From contig CAJKRG010000035.1 of NCBI GenBank assembly GCA_905202215.1, positions 1 to 31,478 on the forward strand: a stretch of 31,478 bases of DNA, given 5' to 3'. The DNA is from an uncultured Porphyromonadaceae bacterium. Lineage in GTDB: Bacteria; Bacteroidota; Bacteroidia; Bacteroidales; Muribaculaceae. The notes beneath the pieces are model-generated. The model did not search any database. It had not been told where the DNA came from and saw only the letters and a program-made list of their open reading frames with translations. Made by a program: the position numbers and the translations under genes. Within the stretch, counting starts at the first letter, position 1; each line of letters opens with the position of its first letter. This document shows, one piece after another, positions 1 to 7,744 of this stretch.

Positions 1-21
1 GATCAAAAAGATACAGAAAGA

Positions 22-53
22 AAAAGTCCGGTCAGCGGCCGGACTTTTCTGAT
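22..53. terminator. Intrinsic terminator, probably bidirectional
   Basis: A perfect 10-bp stem (22-31 with 39-48, AAAAGTCCGG pairing with CCGGACTTTT) has a 7-nt loop and A/T runs on both flanks. It lies 20 nt beyond the stop codon of the minus-strand META lipoprotein and could also end a plus-strand transcript entering from outside the window. Confidence 0.8.
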
Positions 54-71
54 ATGTAGGATTGGGTGAGT

Positions 72-995
72 TTATTCTTCTTCAGATGGTAGAGGAATCC
101 GTTTCAAGGTCATTACCTGTTTGCCTTTGCGGTCAAGCAGAAGTACGGTCTTGTCTTTTTTACCTGCAATGGCTGTAGTGGCTTCCTCGAGGGCGACGAG
201 CATGGCGGTTTCCTGTGCTGTCTTTGGGCATGCCATGCGTGTGACGCCCATGTTGCTGAAGTCTATTGCATTTGTGCGCGTCGGATCTATATAGATGTCA
301 CCGTTGAAGTAGTTGCATCCGGTATTACCATGGGTCTTCAATTCTGCAATGTCGATAAATATATTGCATTCTTCATCGTCTATCGTTTTTCCGTCGATTG
401 AAGTCACCTGCCAGTTGCCATTGAGAAATTCCATGTTATGACGTCGCAGTGTCAGTGCTGTTTTCCCTTTGTTGTTTTTTAGATATAGATAAGTGTCCTG
501 GCCAAGTCTATATGATTCGGCTGTGAGACGTGACTCATCATTTAGGCAGGCGGCCACGGCATCTGCAAACGGAACGTCCGCACAGTATTTCATGGTCGAA
601 ATCGTGTGACCGAAAGTCATGACACCATCTGAACGGAGAACATAGTCGCCGTTGATGATATTGCAGCCGTCGGATGCGAAGAATCTTCCTGTAGACGGTT
701 GAAAATTGATGTATGGCACATTTTCCTCTACATTTATTTTGGTATCTCCTACCGCGGTAATCTGCCATTGTCCGCCTCCGAGTTCTTCATCGTCCGGACG
801 TTCGCCTTTAGGGCTCTGAGGTGTGCTTTTATTTGTGGAGTCGGAATTCTTTTTCTTTTTGTTTTTCTTGGGTGCTTTTACGGCTACCGAGCTTATGGAG
901 CCGGAGTCGTCTGTTTTTTCTGTCGGACGGAATATGGAGCATGAGGACAGAAGCAATATTGCTGCCAGGGCAGCGCTTAGGGTGCTTTTTTTCAT
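72..995 (-). CDS. META-domain (HslJ-like) lipoprotein with two META repeats
   Basis: 307 residues. The N-terminus has a lipoprotein signal ending in lipobox LSSC (Cys19), followed by a low-complexity lysine/serine linker of about 50 residues, so the protein is expected to be tethered to the envelope. Two META-type domains follow (about 74-185 and 190-300). Each starts with a G-x-W-x-(I/V)-T motif and contains a GCN-x-(I/F)-N-G-(D) turn (DGCNIINGDY and TGCNYFNGDI), the hallmark of the HslJ/META family. HslJ of E. coli is linked to novobiocin resistance and heat shock; here the role is unknown, probably envelope related. It is a single gene diverging from ilvA, with a terminator just after its stop. 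I saw no clear TAnnTTTG promoter for it on the minus strand. Confidence 0.85.
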   Translation of the reverse strand: MKKSTLSAALAAILLLSSCSIFRPTEKTDDSGSISSVAVKAPKKNKKKKNSDSTNKSTPQSPKGERPDDEELGGGQWQITAVGDTKINVEENVPYINFQPSTGRFFASDGCNIINGDYVLRSDGVMTFGHTISTMKYCADVPFADAVAACLNDESRLTAESYRLGQDTYLYLKNNKGKTALTLRRHNMEFLNGNWQVTSIDGKTIDDEECNIFIDIAELKTHGNTGCNYFNGDIYIDPTRTNAIDFSNMGVTRMACPKTAQETAMLVALEEATTAIAGKKDKTVLLLDRKGKQVMTLKRIPLPSEEE

Positions 996-1100
996 ATGTC
1001 GTTATAAGTTGTTATATTTGAGAAACGCTGAATGCGGCCCTATTGTTGCCTTGTGAAAACAGCATCATTATGTAAAGATAGATATTTTTTTTCGAATCTC

Positions 1101-1131
1101 TTTGCAGGTTGTGTGAAAAAGGCTAAATTTG
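1101..1131 (+). promoter_or_regulatory. Bacteroidota-type promoter for ilvA
   Basis: A -33 box TTTG (1101-1104) is followed after 19 nt by a -7 box TAAATTTG (1124-1131), matching the TTTG-N19-21-TAnnTTTG consensus of the Bacteroides primary sigma factor. The start codon is 30 nt downstream. A second TATATTTG at 1013-1020 points the same way but lies farther off. Confidence 0.7.
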
Positions 1132-1161
1132 CTATAACCGCCACTAATCGACGGCGAATCT

Positions 1162-2364
1162 ATGGAAAAACTTGAAATCAGTGAAATATTCAATGCGGCA
1201 GCGGTTCTGAAGAATGTTGCCCGCAAGACAGCCATTATTCCGGCACCAAAGATCAATCCTGAATCAGAGGTGTTTCTTAAAACCGAGAATCTTCAGCTCA
1301 CGGGTTCGTTCAAACTCCGCGGGGCATATTACAAGATCTCTCAGCTGACCGACGAGGAAAAGGCCCGTGGCGTGATTGCCTGCTCGGCCGGTAATCATGC
1401 ACAAGGCGTTGCTCTCGGAGCTACTCATAACGGCATAAAATCTCTTATATGTCTGCCTGCGGGCGCTCCTATTTCGAAAGTGGAGGCTACCAAAGGTTAT
1501 GGAGCGGAAGTATGTCTTGTGCCGGGTGTATATGATGATGCCTATGCCAAGGCTGTCGAACTTCAGAAAGAATTCGGCTATAGTTTCGTGCATCCTTTCG
1601 ATGATCCGAAGGTAATAGCCGGTCAGGGAACCATCGGTCTTGAAATTCTCGAACAGATGCCGGATGTGCAGGCCGTGATCGTGCCTATAGGCGGGGGCGG
1701 ACTTATCTCTGGCGTGGCTTTCGCCATCAAAACGCTTCGCCCGGATGTGAAGGTCTACGGTGTACAGAGCAGCGGCGCACCCTCCATGGCCGCTTCGCTC
1801 AAAGAAGGGAAGTTGTGTCATCTTAACGATGTATCGACCATTGCCGACGGTATAGCCGTGAAAGAACCGGGTGTGAATACGTTCGAGATGTGCAACAAAT
1901 ATGTCGACGAGGTCGTGACTGTTAGCGACGACGAGATAGCGGCTGCGATTCTCGCTCTGATCGAGCAGCAGAAGCTTGTGGCGGAAGGCGCAGGTGCCGT
2001 AGCTGTGGCGGCGGCTATGTTCAACAAGGTGCCGGTCAAAGGTCTCAAAACAGTCTGCCTGGTATCCGGAGGCAATATCGATGTGAATACTCTGAGCCGT
2101 GTGATAACACGCGGTCTGAACAAGAGCGGCCGCAACTATACTTTCATCATAGATCTTCCCGACAAACCAGGACAACTTTCCGGTGTATGTAATGTTATCG
2201 GCGAAAGCGGAGGAAATATCCTTTCTGTCACACACGAGCGTATCAACTCCAGCTCGGCAATAAACGGATGCACCATACGTCTGGAACTTGAGACACGCGA
2301 CAATAACCATATCGATGAAATCCGGCAGGCACTCGGTGCGTCCGGTTATAAAGTCCTGAATTAA
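1162..2364 (+). CDS. ilvA: Threonine ammonia-lyase (threonine dehydratase) with C-terminal ACT domain
   Basis: 400 residues. This PLP enzyme deaminates L-threonine to 2-oxobutanoate and ammonia, the first committed step to isoleucine, in the cytoplasm. The PLP-binding lysine is K51 in TGSFKLRGA, the phosphate-binding loop is GGGGLISG at about residues 175-182, and the SAGNHAQG motif typical of fold-type II serine/threonine dehydratases is near residue 77. The last 70 residues (PDKPGQLSGVCNVIGE...) form one ACT domain, so this is the medium-length form rather than the long E. coli IlvA with paired ACT-like domains. Allosteric control is therefore likely but the effector cannot be read from sequence. 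It leads an operon; the peptidase gene starts 21 nt after its stop. A catabolic TdcB-like role is possible. Confidence 0.95.
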   Translation: MEKLEISEIFNAAAVLKNVARKTAIIPAPKINPESEVFLKTENLQLTGSFKLRGAYYKISQLTDEEKARGVIACSAGNHAQGVALGATHNGIKSLICLPAGAPISKVEATKGYGAEVCLVPGVYDDAYAKAVELQKEFGYSFVHPFDDPKVIAGQGTIGLEILEQMPDVQAVIVPIGGGGLISGVAFAIKTLRPDVKVYGVQSSGAPSMAASLKEGKLCHLNDVSTIADGIAVKEPGVNTFEMCNKYVDEVVTVSDDEIAAAILALIEQQKLVAEGAGAVAVAAAMFNKVPVKGLKTVCLVSGGNIDVNTLSRVITRGLNKSGRNYTFIIDLPDKPGQLSGVCNVIGESGGNILSVTHERINSSSAINGCTIRLELETRDNNHIDEIRQALGASGYKVLN

Positions 2365-2385
2365 CATCACTCAAAATATTCCCAC

Positions 2386-3573
2386 ATGAAAATATCAGCG
2401 CTTTTACTTGCGGGCCTTGTCGCAGTTCCGGCTTTCGCACAGGAACCTGCGGATACGTCGTTCGTATTCACCGATATCATCAGCCTTCCGACAACTTCTG
2501 TAAAAGATCAGAATAAATCGGGTACATGCTGGTGCTTCGCCGGAACATCGTTCTTTGAAGATGAAATACGCCGTCTTGGTGGCGATTCGCTCGATATCTC
2601 GGAGATGTTTACCGTACGCCACTGTTATACCGACAAAGCCGACAAATATGTCAGGATGTACGGGCAGGCCAATTTCGCTGCTGGCGGTTCTCTGATGGAC
2701 GTACCCTATGTATGGAAACGTTATGGTGCTGTACCTGAAGAGGTGTACCGCGGACTCGAGTATGGAGAGGACAAGCATGTGCATGGCGAGCTTGATGCGG
2801 TTCTGTCGGCATATGTGAACGCTATTGTGAAAAAGCCGAATAAAAAGCTTTCCAAAGCCTGGAAGAAAGGTATAGAAGGAGTCCTCGACGCTTATCTGGG
2901 AGAGCTTCCGGAGACATTCGAGTATAAGGGCAAAACGTATACTCCGCAGAGCTATGCGGCAAGTCTGCCGATCAAACTCGAAGACTATGTCGCGCTTACT
3001 TCTTTCACTCATCATCCTTTCTACGAGCAGTTCGTCTTCGAGGTCCCCGACAACTGGCTTTACGGGCAGTACTACAATCTGCCTCTGGATGAATTCAAGG
3101 CGGTTGTCGACAATGCGCTTGAGAATGGTTTTCCTCTCGTATGGGCCGCAGATGTGAGCGAAGGAGGTTTCAAGTGGACCGACGGAGTAGCTCTTATGCC
3201 CAAAGCCAAGAATGAAGCGGATATGGACGGCACAGAGCTGGCCAGATGGGTGAAACTCTCAGATAAGGAACGGGCCGGTAAGCAATACGATTTCAAGGCT
3301 CCTGTCGAGGAGATGGAGGTGACTCAGGAACTGCGACAGGAGATGTTCGACAATCAGGAGACTACCGACGATCACGGTATGGAAATAGTAGGAGTCGCCA
3401 AAGACCAGAAAGGCAACCGCTATTACAAGGTCAAGAACTCATGGGATACCAATCAGATCTACGACGGTTTCTTCTATGTGTCGGAGCCTTATTTCAAGGC
3501 CAAGACGGTCAATATCCTTGTTCATAAGGACGCTCTTCCCAAGGATATCGCCAAGAAGCTTAAGCTGAAATGA
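2386..3573 (+). CDS. Exported C1-family cysteine aminopeptidase (bleomycin hydrolase/PepC type)
   Basis: 395 residues. A Sec signal peptide (about residues 1-19, ending AFA-QE) precedes a papain-like peptidase of the C1B group. Catalytic elements are intact: oxyanion-hole Q42 and nucleophile C48 in QNKSGTCWCFAG, H330 in DDHGMEIVG and N351 in KVKNSWD. Family members such as PepC and bleomycin hydrolase are usually cytoplasmic hexamers that trim N-terminal residues, and their C-terminus reaches into the active site. Here the protein is exported and ends in a lysine-rich tail (KKLKLK), so a periplasmic role in degrading imported peptides is likely. The gene follows ilvA by 21 nt and overlaps the SPOR lipoprotein gene by 4 nt (ATGA), implying translational coupling. 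Confidence 0.9.
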   Translation: MKISALLLAGLVAVPAFAQEPADTSFVFTDIISLPTTSVKDQNKSGTCWCFAGTSFFEDEIRRLGGDSLDISEMFTVRHCYTDKADKYVRMYGQANFAAGGSLMDVPYVWKRYGAVPEEVYRGLEYGEDKHVHGELDAVLSAYVNAIVKKPNKKLSKAWKKGIEGVLDAYLGELPETFEYKGKTYTPQSYAASLPIKLEDYVALTSFTHHPFYEQFVFEVPDNWLYGQYYNLPLDEFKAVVDNALENGFPLVWAADVSEGGFKWTDGVALMPKAKNEADMDGTELARWVKLSDKERAGKQYDFKAPVEEMEVTQELRQEMFDNQETTDDHGMEIVGVAKDQKGNRYYKVKNSWDTNQIYDGFFYVSEPYFKAKTVNILVHKDALPKDIAKKLKLK

Positions 3574-4079
3574 AGAAACTGATTGTATTTCTCGGTGTTC
3601 TGGGCGTGCTCCTTACGGCGTGCCGGACATCGGAAGCAAACTATCGTGCAGCCTACGAGAAGACGATGGAGGCGAGAAAAGCCGAACAATCTATCGACTC
3701 GACTGTATATGGCGGTGTGCGCCGACAGGCCAATACCCGCAGTGTCGAAGTGCGGCCGGGAGTGAACGCCGATGTGCGCACCCAACATGTGCGTGTGACA
3801 GAGGACGGAGGTAGCGTTAATGAGAATCTGCTCCGCTACAATGTTGTGGTCGGTCAGTTTAAGCAGAAATTCAATGCGCTTTCCTTCCGCGGGCGTCTTG
3901 CTGCGGCCGGTTATCCGGGAGCGTTTGTAGTAGAGACGGCCGAACCGTATTACTATATTCTGCTTGGTTCTTACGGTACATTGTCCGAGGCATACGATGC
4001 GATGGAAGATTTTGCATCCAAACCTGCGGTAGCGATTAAAGAACCGCTGCCGTTCATACTCCGGGCAAGCGGACGATAG
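3570..4079 (+). CDS. SPOR-domain lipoprotein
   Basis: 169 residues. The signal sequence ends in lipobox LLTAC (Cys18). After a variable linker, residues about 85-160 look like a SPOR domain: a first strand YNVVVGQFKQKFNA, a helix (LRGRLA-like FRGRLAAAGYPG), then YYILLGSYGTLSEAYDAM, the usual repeated pattern of I/V-x-V-G-x-F and I/L-L-x-G-(S/P)-F/Y. SPOR domains bind glycan strands of peptidoglycan stripped of stem peptides, often at division sites. The start codon overlaps the stop of the peptidase gene, so the two envelope products are likely co-translated and may act together on the cell wall or periplasmic peptides; that link is inference. Confidence 0.82.
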   Translation: MKKLIVFLGVLGVLLTACRTSEANYRAAYEKTMEARKAEQSIDSTVYGGVRRQANTRSVEVRPGVNADVRTQHVRVTEDGGSVNENLLRYNVVVGQFKQKFNALSFRGRLAAAGYPGAFVVETAEPYYYILLGSYGTLSEAYDAMEDFASKPAVAIKEPLPFILRASGR

Positions 4080-4099
4080 AAAGTTCAGTATCTATAAAA

Positions 4100-4143
4100 T
4101 TGCCGCGCTGTGACAGAAGATAATCACGGCGCGGCAAATTTTT
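4100..4143 (+). terminator. Intrinsic terminator of the ilvA operon
   Basis: TTGCCGCGC (4100-4108) pairs with GCGCGGCAA (4129-4137), followed by ATTTTTATG. It lies 20 nt after the SPOR lipoprotein stop codon. Confidence 0.75.
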
Positions 4144-4152
4144 ATGTCTTAG

Positions 4153-4312
4153 AGAGCGTTTGAATTTAACTTTATGAAATCTTTAGAGGCCTTTCCGGCC
4201 TGTTTTAAGCTTTCATTCAGTCATTATGGAGCTCCATAATTCCTTCATTCAATCTCAAAACAGTCTCGGAAATCTTCTCTAAATCTTAACATAATTCAAT
4301 TTCAAACACTCT
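4153..4312. repeat. Long imperfect palindrome, MITE-like non-coding element
   Basis: This intergenic stretch of about 160 bp folds on itself. Its centre is a perfect 18-bp palindrome (4223-4240, ATTATGGAGCTCCATAAT). The outer ends AGAGCGTTTGAA (4153-4164) and TTCAAACACTCT (4301-4312) are inverted repeats with one mismatch, and the intervening arms are roughly 70% complementary with small indels. It contains no ORF and lies between the terminators of two convergent operons. Terminal inverted repeats without coding capacity suit a miniature transposable or REP-like element. I cannot see whether it is multicopy, and no clear target-site duplication is evident. Confidence 0.55.
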
Positions 4313-4320
4313 TTTAGGGA

Positions 4321-4361
4321 TTATTAAAAAAACGGAACGTGCTTTTGGAGGGCACGTTCCG
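4321..4361 (-). terminator. Intrinsic terminator of rpsA
   Basis: On the minus strand a 10-bp stem (CGGAACGTGC at 4333-4342 pairing with GCACGTTCCG at 4352-4361) is followed by a run of seven T (complement of 4326-4332). It lies 25 nt beyond the rpsA stop. Confidence 0.85.
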
Positions 4362-4386
4362 CCTGAAATTTATAATCGAAGATTGA

Positions 4387-6171
4387 TTATTTCGAGAGTT
4401 TTTCCTTGAGAGCTGCGAGAGCTTCGAGGTCACCGAGAGTTGTGCGCTCGATAGGAGTTGTAGCTGCGGGAGCTTCTTCTACCTGCTTCTTGGGAGCTGC
4501 GGCACGCTTCTGCTTGCGCTCTGCCTGTTTTTCGCTGCGGGCCTCATCTTCGAAAATGCGGCTGTGCGAGAGGATAATGCGCTTGCTGTCCTTGTTGAAT
4601 TCGATAACCTTGAAGTTGAGTTTTTCGTCAACCTTGGCCTGGCTGCCGTCTTCTTTCACAAGGTGCTTGGGAGTTGCGAAGCCTTCTACGCCGTAGGGGA
4701 GGGCAACGACAGCGCCCTTGTCGAGCATTTCGATGATAGTGCCTTCGTGAACAGAACCAACAGTGAAGATGGTTTCAAATACATCCCAGGGATTTTCTTC
4801 GAGCTGCTTGTGGCCGAGGCTGAGGCGACGGTTGTCCTTGTCGATCTGGAGAACTTCCACTTCGATTTCGGCACCGACCTGAGTGAATTCGCTGGGGTGT
4901 TTGATTTTCTTTGTCCAGGAGAGGTCGCTGATATGTATAAGACCGTCGACGCCTTCTTCGATTTCAACGAATACACCGAAGTTGGTGAAGTTGCGCACAC
5001 GGGCGGTGTGGCGGCTGCCGATAGGATATTTGGTCTCGATGTTTTCCCAGGGATCGCTCTTGAGCTGTTTGATACCGAGGCTCATCTTGCGCTCTGCACG
5101 ATCGAGAGTGAGGATAACGGCTTCGATTTCGTCGCCGATCTTCAGGAATTCCTGAGCGCTGCGGAGGTGCTGGCTCCACGACATTTCGCTTACGTGGATA
5201 AGACCTTCTACGCCGGGAGCGACTTCGAGGAATGCTCCGTAGTCAGCCATAACGACAACTTTACCCTTGACTTTGTCGCCGACTTTGAGGTTGGCATCGA
5301 GGGCATCCCAGGGATGGGGATGGAGCTGCTTGAGACCGAGAGCGATACGCTTCTTGTCGTTGTCGAAGTCGAGGATAACGACGTTGAGCTTCTGGTCGAG
5401 CTGAACCACTTCGCTGGGGTGGCTTACGCGGCCCCACGAAAGGTCGGTGATATGGATAAGGCCGTCGACACCGCCGAGGTCGATGAATACACCGTAGGAG
5501 GTGATGTTCTTGACAGTACCTTCGAGTACCTGGCCTTTTTCGAGCTTGCTGATGATTTCGCGTTTCTGCTGTTCGAGCTCTGCTTCGATGAGAGCTTTGT
5601 GCGAAACGACAACATTACGGAATTCTTCGTTGATTTTGACAACCTTGAATTCCATTGTCTTGCCGACAAATACATCGTAGTCGCGGATGGGCTTGACGTC
5701 GATCTGCGAGCCGGGGAGGAAGGCCTCGATGCCGAAAACATCGACAATCATGCCGCCTTTAGTACGGCATTTGATGAAGCCTTTGATGATTTCGTTGTTT
5801 TCGAGGGCGGCGTTGATGCGTTCCCAGGAGCGTGAAGCACGTGCTTTCTTGTGCGAAAGGATAAGCTGGCCTTTCTTGTCTTCCTGGTTTTCGATGAACA
5901 CTTCCACCTTGTCGCCGACTTTGAGGTCGGGATTGTAGCGGAATTCGCTCATGGGGATGATACCGTCCGATTTGTAGTCGATGTTAACCACAGCCTCACG
6001 CTTGTTGAGGGCGATGATGGTACCTTCGATTACTTCTTTGTCCTTTACGGAGTTGAGAGATTCCTCGTAGGCGTTGGTGAGTTCTGCGCGAGATTTCTCA
6101 CCTGCGGTTTCGCCGTTTTCATAGGCTTCCCAGTCGAAATCTTCAATGGGTGAATTTTTCAATTCTGTCAT
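4387..6171 (-). CDS. rpsA: 30S ribosomal protein S1
   Basis: 594 residues, six consecutive S1 RNA-binding domains at about 44-107, 125-190, 212-280, 297-365, 382-450 and 467-535. The later repeats carry the standard signatures (GVFIDLGGVDGLIHITDLSW, GAFLEVAPGVEGLIHVSEMSW, GVFVEIEEGVDGLIHISDLSW). An acidic N-terminal extension and a basic/alanine-rich C-terminal tail (KQKRAAAPKKQ) flank them. S1 binds mRNA on the small subunit and helps initiation; in Bacteroidota, where mRNAs mostly lack Shine-Dalgarno sequences, initiation relies on A-rich leaders, and the leader here (AAAAATTAACCC...TTAATTAA region) is A/T rich. It is a single-gene transcript with its own promoter and terminator. Confidence 0.97.
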   Translation of the reverse strand: MTELKNSPIEDFDWEAYENGETAGEKSRAELTNAYEESLNSVKDKEVIEGTIIALNKREAVVNIDYKSDGIIPMSEFRYNPDLKVGDKVEVFIENQEDKKGQLILSHKKARASRSWERINAALENNEIIKGFIKCRTKGGMIVDVFGIEAFLPGSQIDVKPIRDYDVFVGKTMEFKVVKINEEFRNVVVSHKALIEAELEQQKREIISKLEKGQVLEGTVKNITSYGVFIDLGGVDGLIHITDLSWGRVSHPSEVVQLDQKLNVVILDFDNDKKRIALGLKQLHPHPWDALDANLKVGDKVKGKVVVMADYGAFLEVAPGVEGLIHVSEMSWSQHLRSAQEFLKIGDEIEAVILTLDRAERKMSLGIKQLKSDPWENIETKYPIGSRHTARVRNFTNFGVFVEIEEGVDGLIHISDLSWTKKIKHPSEFTQVGAEIEVEVLQIDKDNRRLSLGHKQLEENPWDVFETIFTVGSVHEGTIIEMLDKGAVVALPYGVEGFATPKHLVKEDGSQAKVDEKLNFKVIEFNKDSKRIILSHSRIFEDEARSEKQAERKQKRAAAPKKQVEEAPAATTPIERTTLGDLEALAALKEKLSK

Positions 6172-6233
6172 TAATGTGTTAATAAAAAGGGTTAATTAAA
6201 AACTTGCCCGGGCAAAGCGGCCCTAAGCGGCTG

Positions 6234-6265
6234 CAAAGATACAGCTTTTTTTTCGATATTTCAAA
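6234..6265 (-). promoter_or_regulatory. Promoter of rpsA
   Basis: Read on the minus strand: -33 box TTTG (6265-6262), 20-nt spacer, -7 box TATCTTTG (6241-6234). This is a full match to the Bacteroidota consensus and leaves a leader of about 60 nt before the rpsA start at 6171. Confidence 0.75.
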
Positions 6266-6289
6266 CACTTGCGTGAGTGAAACGGTAAA

Positions 6290-6664
6290 TTATTTCATGA
6301 ATACGAGGTAGACAGCGGCAATGAGACAGCCGAAAGCCGCGAAGTGATTCCACTGCAGACTCTCTCCTTTGAAGAACAGGATGGTGAAGACTGTGAAAAT
6401 GACAAGGGTTATCGCCTCCTGAAGCACTTTGAGCTGAAGCAGGGAAAATGCTCCTCCGTTGTCGCGGAAGCCGAGACGGTTTGCGGGTACCTGAAAGCAA
6501 TATTCGGCCAGGGCAATACCCCATGAGAGCAATATCACGGCATAAAGAGGCGTATTGCTTGAAAGCACCTTCATCTGCTGCAGTTTGAGGTGGCCGTACC
6601 ATGCGAAGGTCATGAATACGTTGGCTATTACCAGCAGCGCCACCGTTATGATCGCGTTTTTCAT
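6290..6664 (-). CDS. DMT-family small membrane protein (DUF486)
   Basis: 124 residues with four predicted transmembrane helices, beginning MKNAIITVALLVIANVFMTF and containing the conserved N-terminal FAWYGHLK and the middle SWGIALAEYCFQVPANR motif of the DUF486 family, which belongs to the drug/metabolite transporter superfamily. Length matches the family (about 110-125). No substrate is established. I start it at the ATG at 6664; a TTG at 6676 would add four residues but lies inside a TAATTTTG -7 box (6681-6674), so it would precede transcription. The leader is thus only a few nucleotides. It stands alone between rpsA and greA. Confidence 0.85.
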   Translation of the reverse strand: MKNAIITVALLVIANVFMTFAWYGHLKLQQMKVLSSNTPLYAVILLSWGIALAEYCFQVPANRLGFRDNGGAFSLLQLKVLQEAITLVIFTVFTILFFKGESLQWNHFAAFGCLIAAVYLVFMK

Positions 6665-6673
6665 TTTCGGCCG

Positions 6674-6681
6674 CAAAATTA
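6674..6681 (-). promoter_or_regulatory. -7 box for the DUF486 gene
   Basis: TAATTTTG on the minus strand ends 9 nt before the ATG at 6664, predicting a leader of about 5 nt or less. No convincing -33 box is seen at 19-21 nt. Confidence 0.5.
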
Positions 6682-6734
6682 CGCAGAATCAAGATATAAC
6701 TCTTGAATTTAACCAATATTAAGATTTGCTTCGG

Positions 6735-6763
6735 TTGTTGAATTGAAAAAAAGCTTAACTTTG
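6735..6763 (+). promoter_or_regulatory. Promoter of greA
   Basis: TTG (6735-6737), an 18-nt spacer, and -7 box TAACTTTG (6756-6763). The transcript would have a leader of about 108 nt before greA. Confidence 0.65.
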
Positions 6764-6787
6764 CACCCGACATTTTAAGATCGAAGA

Positions 6788-6835
6788 AGAGCTCCGGCGG
6801 GTGTCTCCCGGCGAGAGTTTCTTTCTTTTATTGTG
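6788..6835 (+). promoter_or_regulatory. GC-rich hairpin in the greA leader, possible attenuator
   Basis: Within the greA leader an imperfect GC-rich inverted repeat (about 6790-6813; core CGGG-TGTCT-CCCG, outer CTC/GAG arms with one bulge and one mismatch) is followed by the T-rich stretch TTTCTTTCTTTTATTG. This is the layout of a leaky intrinsic terminator. Function is unproven. Confidence 0.35.
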
Positions 6836-6876
6836 TGTATTATAAATTAATTCAGATACTTTAGATCAGACTACAA

Positions 6877-7347
6877 ATGGCAATTACCTATATGACCAAA
6901 GAAGGATATGACCGCAAGATGGAGGAAATATCCTATCTCGAGACAGTGAAACGCCCTGAAATCAGCCGTGCTATCGCCGAGGCCCGCGACAAGGGCGATC
7001 TTTCCGAAAATGCTGAATACGATGCCGCCAAGGAAGCACAGGGTCTTCTTGAAATGAAGATAGCCCAGCTCAAGGATCTCGTGGCCAACGCCCGCATCAT
7101 CGACGAAAGCAAACTGTCGACCGACGAAGTCCAGCTGCTCAACCGCGTAAAGATCCGCAATGTCGATACCGGCAGCGAGGCCGAATATACTATCGTGGCC
7201 GATTCCGAGGCCGACATGAAGGCCCGCAAAATCGCCGTGAGCACTCCTATTGCCCGCGGTCTTATGGGCCATAAGAAGGGTGAAGTGGTGGAGATCACCA
7301 TTCCAGCCGGAACCGTACGTTTCGAAATCGTAGAAATCTCGCTCTGA
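6877..7347 (+). CDS. greA: Transcription elongation factor GreA
   Basis: 156 residues, the usual GreA length. Residues 1-75 form the N-terminal coiled coil (MTKEGYDRKMEEISYLE..., with the acidic tip region DKGDLSENAEYDAAKE, including the Asp/Glu pair that reaches the RNA polymerase active site). Residues about 80-156 form the FKBP-like C-terminal domain ending in TIPAGTVRFEIVEI. GreA rescues backtracked RNA polymerase by stimulating transcript cleavage. The stop overlaps the start of the HIT gene (TGATG), so translation is coupled. It has its own promoter and a long leader with a hairpin. Confidence 0.97.
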   Translation: MAITYMTKEGYDRKMEEISYLETVKRPEISRAIAEARDKGDLSENAEYDAAKEAQGLLEMKIAQLKDLVANARIIDESKLSTDEVQLLNRVKIRNVDTGSEAEYTIVADSEADMKARKIAVSTPIARGLMGHKKGEVVEITIPAGTVRFEIVEISL

Positions 7348-7742
7348 TGGCAAGCATTTTCTCTAAAATAATCGCCGGCGAGATTCCCTCGTACCGCGTG
7401 GCCGAGGACGACAAGCATTATGCTTTCCTCGACATCAATCCTTTGTCGGAAGGCCACACTCTGGTGGTGCCAAAGCGCGAGGTCGATTATATTTTCGATC
7501 TCACGGATGAAGAATATGCCGACTTGCAGCTGTTTGCAAAGCGTGTGGCAGCCGCTATCGAGAAAACTGTGCCATGCAAACGTATAGGTGTGGCTGTCAT
7601 AGGACTTGAGGTTCCTCATGCCCATATACATCTTGTGCCTATCAGCATCGAAGCTGACATGGATTTCCGCCGTGATAAACTCAAACTTTCGCCCGAACGC
7701 ATGGCTGAAATCGCAGCGGGCATAGCTGCAAATTTCAAATGA
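7347..7742 (+). CDS. HIT-family nucleotide hydrolase (HINT-like)
   Basis: 131 residues. The histidine triad HAHIHLVP (H91, H93, H95) and the N-terminal SIFSKIIAGEIPSYRVAEDD segment identify a HINT-branch HIT protein, which typically hydrolyses purine nucleoside phosphoramidates such as AMP-lysine via a nucleotidylated histidine. The physiological substrate is not known. Its start overlaps the greA stop by 1 nt and its end overlaps or abuts the next lipoprotein gene, giving a three-gene operon greA-HIT-lipoprotein. Confidence 0.93.
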   Translation: MASIFSKIIAGEIPSYRVAEDDKHYAFLDINPLSEGHTLVVPKREVDYIFDLTDEEYADLQLFAKRVAAAIEKTVPCKRIGVAVIGLEVPHAHIHLVPISIEADMDFRRDKLKLSPERMAEIAAGIAANFK

Positions 7743-7744
7743 TT

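Noticed and set aside
1264..2370. Long open frame (368 codons) antisense to ilvA
   Set aside because: The sense frame is an unmistakable threonine dehydratase; the antisense product is histidine/arginine rich with no recognisable domain.
4564..5835. Long open frame (423 codons) antisense to rpsA
   Set aside because: It is strongly acidic and phenylalanine/aspartate rich, as expected from reading the complement of a codon-biased S1 gene. It has no domain, and the sense strand encodes a clear six-domain S1 protein.
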